Origin: an uncultured Oscillospiraceae bacterium
GTDB taxonomy: Bacteria > Bacillota > Clostridia > Oscillospirales > Oscillospiraceae
Direction: 5' to 3'
DNA: 7,786 nucleotides
NCBI GenBank assembly: GCA_934511545.1
Contig: CAKSWM010000067.1
Span: 1 to 7,786 of the forward strand
The position numbers and the translations under genes are program-made. This document shows, one piece after another, positions 1 to 5,905 of the stretch. The notes beneath the pieces are model-generated. The model did not search any database. It saw only the letters and a list, made by a program, of their open reading frames with translations, and was not told the DNA's origin. Each line of letters starts with the position of its first letter. The first letter of the stretch is position 1.

Positions 1-753
1 GTCATGGACTGGGCGCGAATGATAAAAAGCGAGGATGAGATCAATATAATGCGCATCGCCTGCGCGAATGCGGAGAAGGCGCACGCCGCCGTTGCGGACG
101 CCATCCGACCCGGCGCAAAGGAGTGCGATATTGTTGCGGCCGGAATAAAAGCCCTGTATGAAGAGGGCGTCGATCACACGGAGGATTTTGTCTGCATGTC
201 CGGCCCGAACACGAACCCGTATGGCCTTACATTCGGCGACAGAATGATACGTCCGGGGGATCTCGTATATGTCGACGTTGACGGAGACGCTTTCATGGGC
301 TACCGTACCTGTATTTACCGCACGTTCTGCTGCGGCAAGGCAACACAGGAGCAGAAGGACACTTATCAGGAATGCTATGACATGCTCTACAGCGCGATCA
401 ACAAGGTCAGAGCGGGCGTGACCGATCTGGAGGTCATGGCGGAATGGCCGGACAGCCCGAAATACTGGGGCTATGACACCTGGGGCGAGGTCGCGCCGCT
501 CGCTACCGGTCACGGGATCGGGCTCACGCTGCATGACAGGTCGTTTCTGAGCTGCGTGAACCGCGCAACGCCGGGACATCAGGCGACGGAGCTGCAAAAG
601 AATATGGTCATCTGCCTCGAGACATGGACCGGCAAAAAGGGCGGAGATCACGGAGTGCGTCTGGAAGAAATGGTGCTGGTCAAGGATGACGGCTTTGAGG
701 TCCTCTCAAAGTTTCCTGTCAAGGAGCTTATGGAGTGCTGGCGTCCGTATTGA
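1..753 (+). CDS. M24 family (creatinase / Xaa-Pro aminopeptidase fold) enzyme, C-terminal catalytic domain, 5' truncated
   Basis: The reading frame is open from the window edge. The ATG at 4 is unlikely to be the true start, because the visible protein begins with R-x-IKSEDEINIMR, the usual opening of the C-terminal pita-bread domain. The creatinase N-terminal domain is therefore probably upstream. Counting from that Met, candidate metal ligands are D91 and D93 (VDVDG), H170 (GHGIG), E206 (CLETW) and E221 (GVRLEE); H177 is the second conserved His. The position that normally holds the next Asp (GYxSDxTRTF) is C103 (GYRTCIYRTF). Family members hydrolyse Xaa-Pro peptides or creatine, or cleave DMSP (DddP). 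Changing a metal ligand to Cys argues against an ordinary aminopeptidase, so the substrate is open. The next gene overlaps this one by 19 bases, so they are probably co-transcribed. The fold assignment is secure; the reaction is not. Confidence 0.88.
   Translation, partial: VMDWARMIKSEDEINIMRIACANAEKAHAAVADAIRPGAKECDIVAAGIKALYEEGVDHTEDFVCMSGPNTNPYGLTFGDRMIRPGDLVYVDVDGDAFMGYRTCIYRTFCCGKATQEQKDTYQECYDMLYSAINKVRAGVTDLEVMAEWPDSPKYWGYDTWGEVAPLATGHGIGLTLHDRSFLSCVNRATPGHQATELQKNMVICLETWTGKKGGDHGVRLEEMVLVKDDGFEVLSKFPVKELMECWRPY
721..726 (+). promoter_or_regulatory. Ribosome binding site selecting a GTG start
   Basis: AAGGAG lies inside the end of the M24 gene, 8 bases before the GTG at 735. The in-frame ATG codons at 759 and 765 have no purine-rich sequence at a suitable distance. 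This favours the GTG start and translational coupling to the M24 gene. Confidence 0.6.
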
Positions 754-1706
754 GAAAAATGGACATGGAAAAAATAACATGCTGCGGAGGAGGAACTATA
801 GGCGCGGGCTTTGCTTACTGCTTTGCCCGCGCGGGCTTCTCCGTGTATATTCTTGAAGTAAAACAGGAGGCGGCGGAAAACGCTCTGTCGCGTGTCTCGG
901 AGATATGCGCGTCGATGCAGGCGCTTGGGGCAGAGACGGACGCAGAGGCGATACTGTCCCGCATTACAGTGGGCACGGACCCTGGACAGGCATATGCCGG
1001 TGCATCGCTCGTTCAGGAGAGCGGACCGGAAAATCTGGTTATAAAACGCGCTCTGCTGGCCACGGCGGAAAAATATATTCCCCGGAGCTGTCTCTATGCC
1101 AGCAGCACGTCCAGCCTGTCCATTTCGGATATAGCGGCGAACGCCGCTCACCCGGAGCGCTGCTTTGGCGCGCATCCGTTTAATCCGGTCCACCTGATAC
1201 CGCTGGTGGAACTGACAAAAACGGATACAGGCTCCGAGGCAGTGCTTTCACGCGCGACGGAGCTTTACAGGCGCTCGGGACGGGAACCAGTGGTCGTGAA
1301 CAAAGAGAGACCGGGCTTTATAGCGAACCGGATACAGCATGCGGTCCTGCGCGAGGTCATAGCGATGGTGACGGAAGGCGTGTGCTCGCTTGACGATGCC
1401 GACAGGGCGCTTGTATACGGACCGGGTCTCCGCTGGGGCGCTATCGGACAGGGCCTCATCGGGGAACTGGCGTCTCCCGAAGGCGCAAAAGCCTTTAATA
1501 TCGCCTTCAGATCCGCCAGCGAGCGTATCTTCAGCGACCTGAGCTGTATGACCCGGATACCGGATAGCTGGCCGGAGCTCTGTGCCGAGGGCGTCGAGAG
1601 AGAAAAAGCGCAGAACCCGGACTTTATCGGGCACACGCCGGAGGAGATCGCGGAGTTTCGCGACAGGGTGCTCATAGAACTGCTGAAACTGCACGGGAAA
1701 CTGTGA
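735..1706 (+). CDS. 3-hydroxyacyl-CoA dehydrogenase family protein (lambda-crystallin / carnitine dehydrogenase type)
   Basis: NAD-dependent oxidoreductase of 323 aa, the usual length for the single-domain-pair lambda-crystallin type. The N-terminal Rossmann fold has GxGxxG at residues 18-23 (GGGTIG) and ends its second strand with an acidic residue (YILE), which fits NAD. The catalytic set of the family is present: S126 in SSTSSLS, H147 in AHPFNP with E159 twelve residues later, and N198 in GFIANR. VQES at 93-96 and the C-terminal stretch LRWGAIGQ are also typical. Relatives oxidise L-carnitine, L-gulonate or 3-hydroxyacyl-CoA; the sequence alone does not choose. The start is GTG at 735, supported by AAGGAG eight bases upstream and giving a 19-base overlap with the M24 gene. 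ATG 759 or 765 would remove only 8-10 non-conserved residues. The partner M24 enzyme suggests joint catabolism of one small molecule. Confidence 0.9.
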   Translation: MLASVLRKMDMEKITCCGGGTIGAGFAYCFARAGFSVYILEVKQEAAENALSRVSEICASMQALGAETDAEAILSRITVGTDPGQAYAGASLVQESGPENLVIKRALLATAEKYIPRSCLYASSTSSLSISDIAANAAHPERCFGAHPFNPVHLIPLVELTKTDTGSEAVLSRATELYRRSGREPVVVNKERPGFIANRIQHAVLREVIAMVTEGVCSLDDADRALVYGPGLRWGAIGQGLIGELASPEGAKAFNIAFRSASERIFSDLSCMTRIPDSWPELCAEGVEREKAQNPDFIGHTPEEIAEFRDRVLIELLKLHGKL

Positions 1707-1717
1707 AAAAACGTTCT

Positions 1718-1745
1718 TCACCGGGCCCGGTCTTTGTGATATGAT
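1718..1745 (+). promoter_or_regulatory. Possible lysR promoter (extended -10) with a 12-bp palindrome
   Basis: In the 59-base gap before lysR, TGaTATGAT (1737-1745) resembles an extended -10 element. It is preceded by the perfect palindrome ACCGGGCCCGGT (1718-1729), which lies where a -35 element or operator would be. No good -35 hexamer is visible. Transcription from here would begin almost at the ribosome binding site, giving a leader of about 14 bases. This is weak; the gene may equally be read through from upstream. Confidence 0.3.
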
Positions 1746-1765
1746 GCTGTAAAGGGGGCGGATAT

Positions 1766-2680
1766 ATGGAGATACGGCAGCTTGAATACTTTGTGACCGT
1801 AGCCGAGCGGCTCAATTTCAGCCGCGCGGCGGAGATTTTGTATGTCACGCAGCCGCTCCTGAGCAAACAGATCGCGGAGCTTGAAAAACAGCTTGGCGTA
1901 AAGCTGTTTCTAAGGAACCGCCGTTCGGTCAGGCTGACGCCCGCAGGCGCGGCACTGCTTCACGAGGCGAAGGTAATACTGCTGCGCTTCGGGAATATTC
2001 CAAAGATCGTAATGGATGCCGACGCCGGGATAGGGCTGGGCGGCAGTCTCCGCGTCGGATATGAGCAGGTGTTCGAGAGGACGGTTATAACAGAGGCGCT
2101 GTACCGCTTCCATGCCCGGTATCCCGATGTGAGCTGTGCGGCGGAATGCTATGATCTCTCGCGGATCATGCATGCGCTGAACGGAGAGGGGATCGATCTT
2201 GCCTTCACGCTGCTGCCCAATGACCGTCTCGGTCAGGATTATGAGGTCATGAAGGTCGGGCGTGACGTCCTGTCGCTCGTCGCGGCGGCGCCGCTTCTGG
2301 AAGGCAAAAACCTTGAAACCGCCCTGAAGCTGGTCGAAGCCATGCCGCTGTATCTGCTGAGCCACGATATGCGCGGACTTAATTCCAGCCTGAAGGTTCT
2401 GATACAGGCGGGAATATCGCCCCAGTCCTTTTTCATGGACAGCGTCTCGACAATACTCATGAACGTTGAGGCGGGGGCCGGGGTGTCCCTGCTCCCGACC
2501 AAGGTGATAGAGACCTATTCCAGCAGAAATCTGGCGCATATTCCGATAGAAAACTCGGAATTTGCAAAGCTCGATATGGCGGCCTGCTGGAGGAAGGATT
2601 GTGTCAATCCGCTCATCCAGATGTTTATAGGCGAACTGAATTACGGGGCGGAAAAACCGGCGCGTTTTTCATCTGTGTGA
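1766..2680 (+). CDS. LysR family transcriptional regulator
   Basis: Protein of 304 aa, the standard LysR length. An N-terminal winged helix-turn-helix occupies about residues 1-60 (MEIRQLEYFVTVAERLNFSRA, then TQPLLSKQI and LFLRNRRSVRLTPAG). A linker helix follows, then a periplasmic-binding-protein-like effector domain from about residue 93 to 290, with the typical GAGVSLLPTKVIE near 237-249. The start is ATG 1766 with AAAGGGGGC upstream. The gene lies 59 bases after the dehydrogenase on the same strand, rather than divergently as is most common, so it probably regulates that cassette in cis or is part of it. The effector cannot be read from the sequence. Its 3' end overlaps the convergent ADP-ribosylglycohydrolase gene by 12 bases. 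Confidence 0.95.
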   Translation: MEIRQLEYFVTVAERLNFSRAAEILYVTQPLLSKQIAELEKQLGVKLFLRNRRSVRLTPAGAALLHEAKVILLRFGNIPKIVMDADAGIGLGGSLRVGYEQVFERTVITEALYRFHARYPDVSCAAECYDLSRIMHALNGEGIDLAFTLLPNDRLGQDYEVMKVGRDVLSLVAAAPLLEGKNLETALKLVEAMPLYLLSHDMRGLNSSLKVLIQAGISPQSFFMDSVSTILMNVEAGAGVSLLPTKVIETYSSRNLAHIPIENSEFAKLDMAACWRKDCVNPLIQMFIGELNYGAEKPARFSSV

Positions 2681-3469
2681 CAGAAACTCGCGCCATGCGT
2701 TATATATGCTCAGCAGACGGGCGTCCAGATATTTCAGCGCCGCCTGCTCCAGCTCCTGCGGGACGCCGAAGAAATGCTCCGCAATGCCGCAGCAGATCGC
2801 TGCCAGCGTGTCGCTGTCCCCGCCGACGGAGACGGCTGTGCGCACGGAGTCCTCGAACGAATCGGACTCCAGAAACGCCTCGATCGCCTGTGGAACGGTT
2901 TTCTGACAGGTCTCGTTGAACTCATAGCTGTCCCGTATGGAGTCGATCGTGAAATCGAGCGCATAGTAGTCCCGGCTGATCCTTCGGCGTATCTCGTCTT
3001 TGGAGGCGCCGCTTTTCGCCATGAATCCGGCGATGACCGTGGCCTCGGCACCCTTGATGCCCTCGGGATGCCCGTGGGTCACGGCGGTCACGGCGCGGGA
3101 GAGCGCCTTTGCATCCGCCTCCGTGCGGGCAATATCGATGACGGGGCTTATGCGCATGGCAGCGCCGTTTCCGAAGCTGTCATAGGGCTTTGGGTCGTCG
3201 GAATACATCCAGTCATAGAAGCGCCCGCCGTATCCGCAGGCAGGGTATGGCCGTCCCACACGCTGCATATCGCGAACGGCGTTCTGCGCCAGTGCGTCCA
3301 GATAGTCTCCGCCAGGGGCCGTGTCCATTATCGCCTGTGCAACGGCCAGGGTCATGATGCTGTCGTCGGTTGCAAAGCAGCCGTCACCGAACAGTTCAAA
3401 GTCTTTTGCGCGGTAATTGTTGAATTCAAAGCGGGAACCCGCGATATCGCCGATCATTGCGCCGATCAT
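2669..3469 (-). CDS. ADP-ribosylglycohydrolase family protein (DraG/ARH-like)
   Basis: Protein of 266 aa with all hallmark motifs of the dinuclear-magnesium ADP-ribosyl-hydrolases. GDIAGSRFEF is at residues 7-16 and TDDS at 34-37, where the Thr and two Asp bind metal. GNGAAMRISPV is at 101-111, THGHPEGI at 131-138, and GGDSDT at 216-221 supplies the remaining metal ligands. Family members remove ADP-ribose from arginine on proteins (DraG reactivating nitrogenase reductase, ARH1) or hydrolyse related ADP-ribosyl compounds. They are soluble and cytoplasmic. No ADP-ribosyltransferase, nitrogenase or toxin gene is visible nearby, so the substrate is unknown. The start ATG at 3469 has GGAGG (complement of 3479-3483) nine bases upstream. 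The gene lies downstream of, and in the same direction as, the MATE gene, with two hairpins between them. Confidence 0.93.
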   Translation of the reverse strand: MIGAMIGDIAGSRFEFNNYRAKDFELFGDGCFATDDSIMTLAVAQAIMDTAPGGDYLDALAQNAVRDMQRVGRPYPACGYGGRFYDWMYSDDPKPYDSFGNGAAMRISPVIDIARTEADAKALSRAVTAVTHGHPEGIKGAEATVIAGFMAKSGASKDEIRRRISRDYYALDFTIDSIRDSYEFNETCQKTVPQAIEAFLESDSFEDSVRTAVSVGGDSDTLAAICCGIAEHFFGVPQELEQAALKYLDARLLSIYNAWREFLSHR

Positions 3470-3493
3470 GATAGAATACCTCCATAAAATGCC

Positions 3494-3510
3494 GCGGAAC
3501 GATTTTCCGC
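3494..3510 (-). other. Short hairpin in the leader of the ADP-ribosylglycohydrolase gene
   Basis: GCGGAA and TTCCGC form a 6-bp stem around a 5-base loop, ten bases upstream of the GGAGG ribosome binding site on the - strand. No clear promoter is visible between this hairpin and the MATE gene. It may be an RNA-processing or stability element, or have no function. Confidence 0.3.
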
Positions 3511-3521
3511 CAACTTAAACG

Positions 3522-3549
3522 TTTCTCCCCGGAGCTTTCCGGGGAGAAA
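3522..3549 (-). terminator. Hairpin terminator after the MATE gene
   Basis: A perfect 12-bp stem (TTTCTCCCCGGA / TCCGGGGAGAAA) encloses a 4-base loop and begins 4 bases beyond the MATE stop codon. On the - strand it is followed only by CGTTTAAG, a poor U-tract. On the + strand it is followed by GTTTTT, but no + strand gene ends here. It is most likely a partial terminator or 3'-end stabiliser allowing some read-through into the ADP-ribosylglycohydrolase gene. Confidence 0.65.
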
Positions 3550-3553
3550 GTTT

Positions 3554-4918
3554 TTATCCAAGATTGAGCTGTCTCTTTTTCCAGCTTCCGCTGAAATAAT
3601 ATATCAGGCCGATTATTGTCGGCACATATCCGGCAAAGACGCTGCCGAGCCAGAAACCCATGACGCCCATGTCGAAAACAATGCCGAGCAGCATTGCAAG
3701 CCCGATGCGGGCGACGATGCCGTCGCAGATGCCGATGAACAGCGAGAGCCTGCCGTGGCCCAGACCGTTGATAAGAGCCATGAACGGGTTTCGCGTTGCA
3801 AAGCCGAAGAAGTTGAGTATCGCTATCGGCGCATAGACGGAGGCCATCGCGAGGACCTCGGGGTCGGTGTTGAACAGGGAGAACACGCCTTCCGCGTCGA
3901 TCAGCATCACGGCTGTGAGCACGAGAGCAAAAGCAATATTTATGAACATCGACAGCCAGATGACCTTTTTGATGCGGTCGAACTTGCCTGCGCCGAAGTT
4001 CTGGCCGACCATGGAAGAGCCGGCGGTACCGAACGACTGTGTGATGACGCTCATGACCAGAGCAATCTTGTTGCCGACGCCGGTGACCGCGCTGACAACG
4101 ACTCCGTAGGAGTTTATGTAGGAGTTGACGAACATCGAGGAGATCGTTATCGCGCTCATCTGGAGGGCGAGAGGCACACCCAGCTTGGCCAGCGCCTTCA
4201 GGCTGGGCAGATCGATCTTGAAGCTCTTCAGCTTGAAGTCAAAACCGAAGGCTTCGCGGCGGCGGTAGAGGTAGATGATCGAAATGATGAAGGAAAAGCC
4301 CTGTCCGATAACGGTCGCAAGAGCGGCTCCGTAGCTTTCCATTCCGAAGCCGGCAACGAACACGAGGTCGAGAACGAGGTTCATTATGGCGGCAATGGCT
4401 ATGAATATGAGAGGACGCTTTGAGTCGCCCATGCCGCGCAGAACAGAGGAGACGATGTTGTAGCCATATATAAAGATGAGGCCGAGATAGCAGATCGTGC
4501 AGTAATCCTGAGCCTGGGAATATGCCTCCTCAGGTGTGTTTAGCAGATCCAGCAGCGTATCGCGGAGCCCAAGCCCGACTCCCATCATGATGATGGCAAT
4601 GATCGTCAGCGAGGTGAACATCGTGCCTATTGCGGATGAGACCTTATCGTGCCGTTTGCTTCCGACGTACTGCGCGATGATTATCTGTCCGGCGGAGCCG
4701 ACGCCCATAACGATAAAGGTTGCAAGGTGGAGAATGTCGCCGCCGATCGAGACCGCGGAAAGGCCGGAACTGCCGACGAATTGGCCGACTACTATCATAT
4801 CGACCATGTTGTAAAGGTTTTGCAGAAGATTTGCCAGAATGAAAGGTCCCGCGAACTTCAGAAGCTGTTTTGCAACGCTTCCGCTCGTCAGGTCGTTGAT
4901 CATGGTTTTCTGACTCAA
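3554..4918 (-). CDS. MATE family efflux transporter
   Basis: Integral membrane protein of 454 aa, the normal MATE length, with about twelve hydrophobic segments in two homologous halves. The N-terminal half has LLQNLYNMVDMIVVGQFVG (31-49) and IAQYVGSKRHDKV. The pseudo-symmetric C-terminal half has MVGQNFGAGK at 303-312. The connecting RGMGDSKRPL (161-170) is also characteristic. MATE proteins exchange Na+ or H+ for cationic drugs or metabolites across the cytoplasmic membrane; the cargo is not predictable here. The start is TTG at 4918, chosen because GGAGG (complement of 4926-4930) is seven bases upstream. The first ATG, at 4903, would be 22 bases from it. The gene has its own promoter and ends at a hairpin, so it is probably not obligatorily co-transcribed with the upstream lipid-like genes. 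Confidence 0.96.
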   Translation of the reverse strand: MSQKTMINDLTSGSVAKQLLKFAGPFILANLLQNLYNMVDMIVVGQFVGSSGLSAVSIGGDILHLATFIVMGVGSAGQIIIAQYVGSKRHDKVSSAIGTMFTSLTIIAIIMMGVGLGLRDTLLDLLNTPEEAYSQAQDYCTICYLGLIFIYGYNIVSSVLRGMGDSKRPLIFIAIAAIMNLVLDLVFVAGFGMESYGAALATVIGQGFSFIISIIYLYRRREAFGFDFKLKSFKIDLPSLKALAKLGVPLALQMSAITISSMFVNSYINSYGVVVSAVTGVGNKIALVMSVITQSFGTAGSSMVGQNFGAGKFDRIKKVIWLSMFINIAFALVLTAVMLIDAEGVFSLFNTDPEVLAMASVYAPIAILNFFGFATRNPFMALINGLGHGRLSLFIGICDGIVARIGLAMLLGIVFDMGVMGFWLGSVFAGYVPTIIGLIYYFSGSWKKRQLNLG

Positions 4919-4925
4919 TTGATCG

Positions 4926-4930
4926 CCTCC
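4926..4930 (-). promoter_or_regulatory. Ribosome binding site selecting a TTG start for the MATE gene
   Basis: GGAGG on the - strand is seven bases before TTG (4918-4916) and 22 bases before the first ATG. This spacing supports the rare TTG start, which can itself lower translation. Confidence 0.7.
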
Positions 4931-4957
4931 AAAAAAATTTCCGGCCCACTGACCGGA
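4931..4957 (-). promoter_or_regulatory. Leader hairpin plus seven-U run just before the MATE ribosome binding site
   Basis: On the - strand, TCCGG and CCGGA (5 bp, 8-base loop) are followed by AATTTTTTT, which runs directly into GGAGG. This has the order of an intrinsic terminator inside the roughly 60-base leader, so it could act as an attenuator. The stem is short and there is no visible leader peptide or riboswitch, so the element is only a candidate. Confidence 0.35.
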
Positions 4958-4986
4958 TTCTGCTTCATATACATACTTACATATAA

Positions 4987-5015
4987 ATGGTAATACAACT
5001 TACCTGAAGTGTCAA
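4987..5015 (-). promoter_or_regulatory. Promoter of the MATE gene
   Basis: On the - strand a consensus -35 TTGACA (complement of 5010-5015) and TACCAT (complement of 4987-4992, four of six matches) are separated by exactly 17 bases. This predicts a leader of about 60 bases. The spacer contains ACTT-N5-AAGT (4998-5010), a short dyad where a repressor could bind, though its arms are only 4 bp. Confidence 0.7.
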
Positions 5016-5067
5016 TAGGATTTGTTATAAATATCTTTAATAAGACGCCGGATATATCGATTTTTTT

Positions 5068-5108
5068 GCACATGAAACAGGCGGCCGAAGGCCGCCTGTT
5101 TCATGTGC
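5068..5108 (-). terminator. Perfect 19-bp hairpin after the reductase gene
   Basis: Two 19-base arms (5068-5086 and 5090-5108) are exact reverse complements around a 3-base GAA/TTC loop. The hairpin starts 5 bases after the reductase stop codon. The core GGCGGCC stem followed by TGTTTCATG could work as a terminator with its weak U-run paired into the lower stem. The flanking run of seven T lies on the far side, so neither strand has a canonical U-tract after the full hairpin. It separates the synthase-reductase pair from the MATE promoter. Confidence 0.7.
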
Positions 5109-5113
5109 TGTGT

Positions 5114-5905
5114 TTATGAAGCATATATCAGTCTGACGATCCGTGCGGTAAGCGATGCGGGCAGAAGGCGCGAGAGGATGACGAAAAAGCTGTACTTCGC
5201 TCCAACCGCATACATTGGCCGGACGTGTTTTCTGAATGCAAGCGCGGATATCTTTTTTGCCGCCCTTTCAGGAGACATGCCGCCGCGTTCGTCACGCTCC
5301 ATGACGGCGACGCTTCTGGAGATGCGCCCGCCGTATTCGCTGTCGCCCGCCGGACACTTTTCCCTTGCGTCGGTAAAGCCTGTGCGGATATCCCCCGGCA
5401 TTACCGCGCAGACACTTATGCCGTAGGGTGCGACCTCGCCGCGAAGCGCCAGCACCAACGCGTTTATAGCCGCCTTTGAAGCGCTGTAAAACGCCTGAAA
5501 GGGTATTGCGACAGGGGCGGCGACAGAGCTTACGCATATGATGCGTCCGCTTTTCTGCGCGCGCATATACGGCAGAACGGCGCTTACAGCCGCGGCGGCG
5601 CCGAGAAAGTTGACGTCCATCTGCTTCCTAGCGGCCTCTGCCTCCGTAAACTCCACGGCGCCGGAGATGCCGAAACCCGCATTGGAGACAAGAATATCTA
5701 TGCTGCCGGATGTGCGCGCGACGTCCGCTGCGGCGGCGCGCACGGCGTCCCAGTCCGTAACGTCGCAGTTTATATGCTTTGCCGCGCATTCCGGATTCTC
5801 GTGACGGCTGAACTCATATACCGTGCAGCCGTGCTCCGCAAGACTGCGGCATACGGCCAGACCGATGCCGGAGGAGCCGCCGGTCACAATGGCGACAGGA
5901 CTCAT
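5114..5905 (-). CDS. Short-chain dehydrogenase/reductase (SDR), probable ketone reductase partner of the upstream synthase
   Basis: Classical SDR of 263 aa. The coenzyme motif is TGGSSGIG at residues 8-15, NAG is at 75-77, and the catalytic tetrad is N99, S127, Y140 and K144 (YSASK). Arg at 34 after the second strand (EFSRH) suggests NADP(H). The C-terminus is hydrophobic (about 236-260, YSFFVILSRLLP then a second helix), suggesting a membrane-facing substrate, as in lipid-active SDRs. The start at 5905 places ATG in an ATGA overlap with the stop of the synthase gene, implying translational coupling. The frame is open further upstream to 5998, but that part is coding sequence of the synthase in another frame. 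Inferred role: reduction of the alpha-amino ketone made by the synthase, analogous to 3-ketodihydrosphingosine reductase. Other carbonyl substrates remain possible. Confidence 0.9.
   Translation of the reverse strand: MSPVAIVTGGSSGIGLAVCRSLAEHGCTVYEFSRHENPECAAKHINCDVTDWDAVRAAAADVARTSGSIDILVSNAGFGISGAVEFTEAEAARKQMDVNFLGAAAAVSAVLPYMRAQKSGRIICVSSVAAPVAIPFQAFYSASKAAINALVLALRGEVAPYGISVCAVMPGDIRTGFTDAREKCPAGDSEYGGRISRSVAVMERDERGGMSPERAAKKISALAFRKHVRPMYAVGAKYSFFVILSRLLPASLTARIVRLIYAS

Noticed and set aside
4..6. ATG at 4 as the true start of the M24 gene
   Set aside because: The frame is open upstream to the window edge, no ribosome binding site can be seen, and the protein begins exactly at the usual inter-domain boundary, implying a missing N-terminal domain.
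1910..2539. Long open frame antisense to lysR (209 codons)
   Set aside because: GC-rich codon bias in the sense gene leaves the opposite frames open. The product has no recognisable motif, whereas the sense frame is a clear LysR protein.
2651..2670. GAAAAAC / GTTTTTC inverted repeat as a terminator at the lysR / ADP-ribosylglycohydrolase junction
   Set aside because: The A and T runs form the stem themselves and there is no GC-rich stem above them. On the + strand it lies before the lysR stop codon, so it would cut off the coding sequence. At best it is a weak terminator for the - strand gene.
2774..3487. Long open frame antisense to the ADP-ribosylglycohydrolase gene (237 codons)
   Set aside because: The - strand frame carries all family motifs. 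The antisense frame shows none and extends through the hydrolase ribosome binding site.
3755..4423. Long open frame antisense to the MATE gene (222 codons)
   Set aside because: The product is very charged and His/Asp/Glu-rich, the mirror image of hydrophobic membrane-protein codons, with no start signals.
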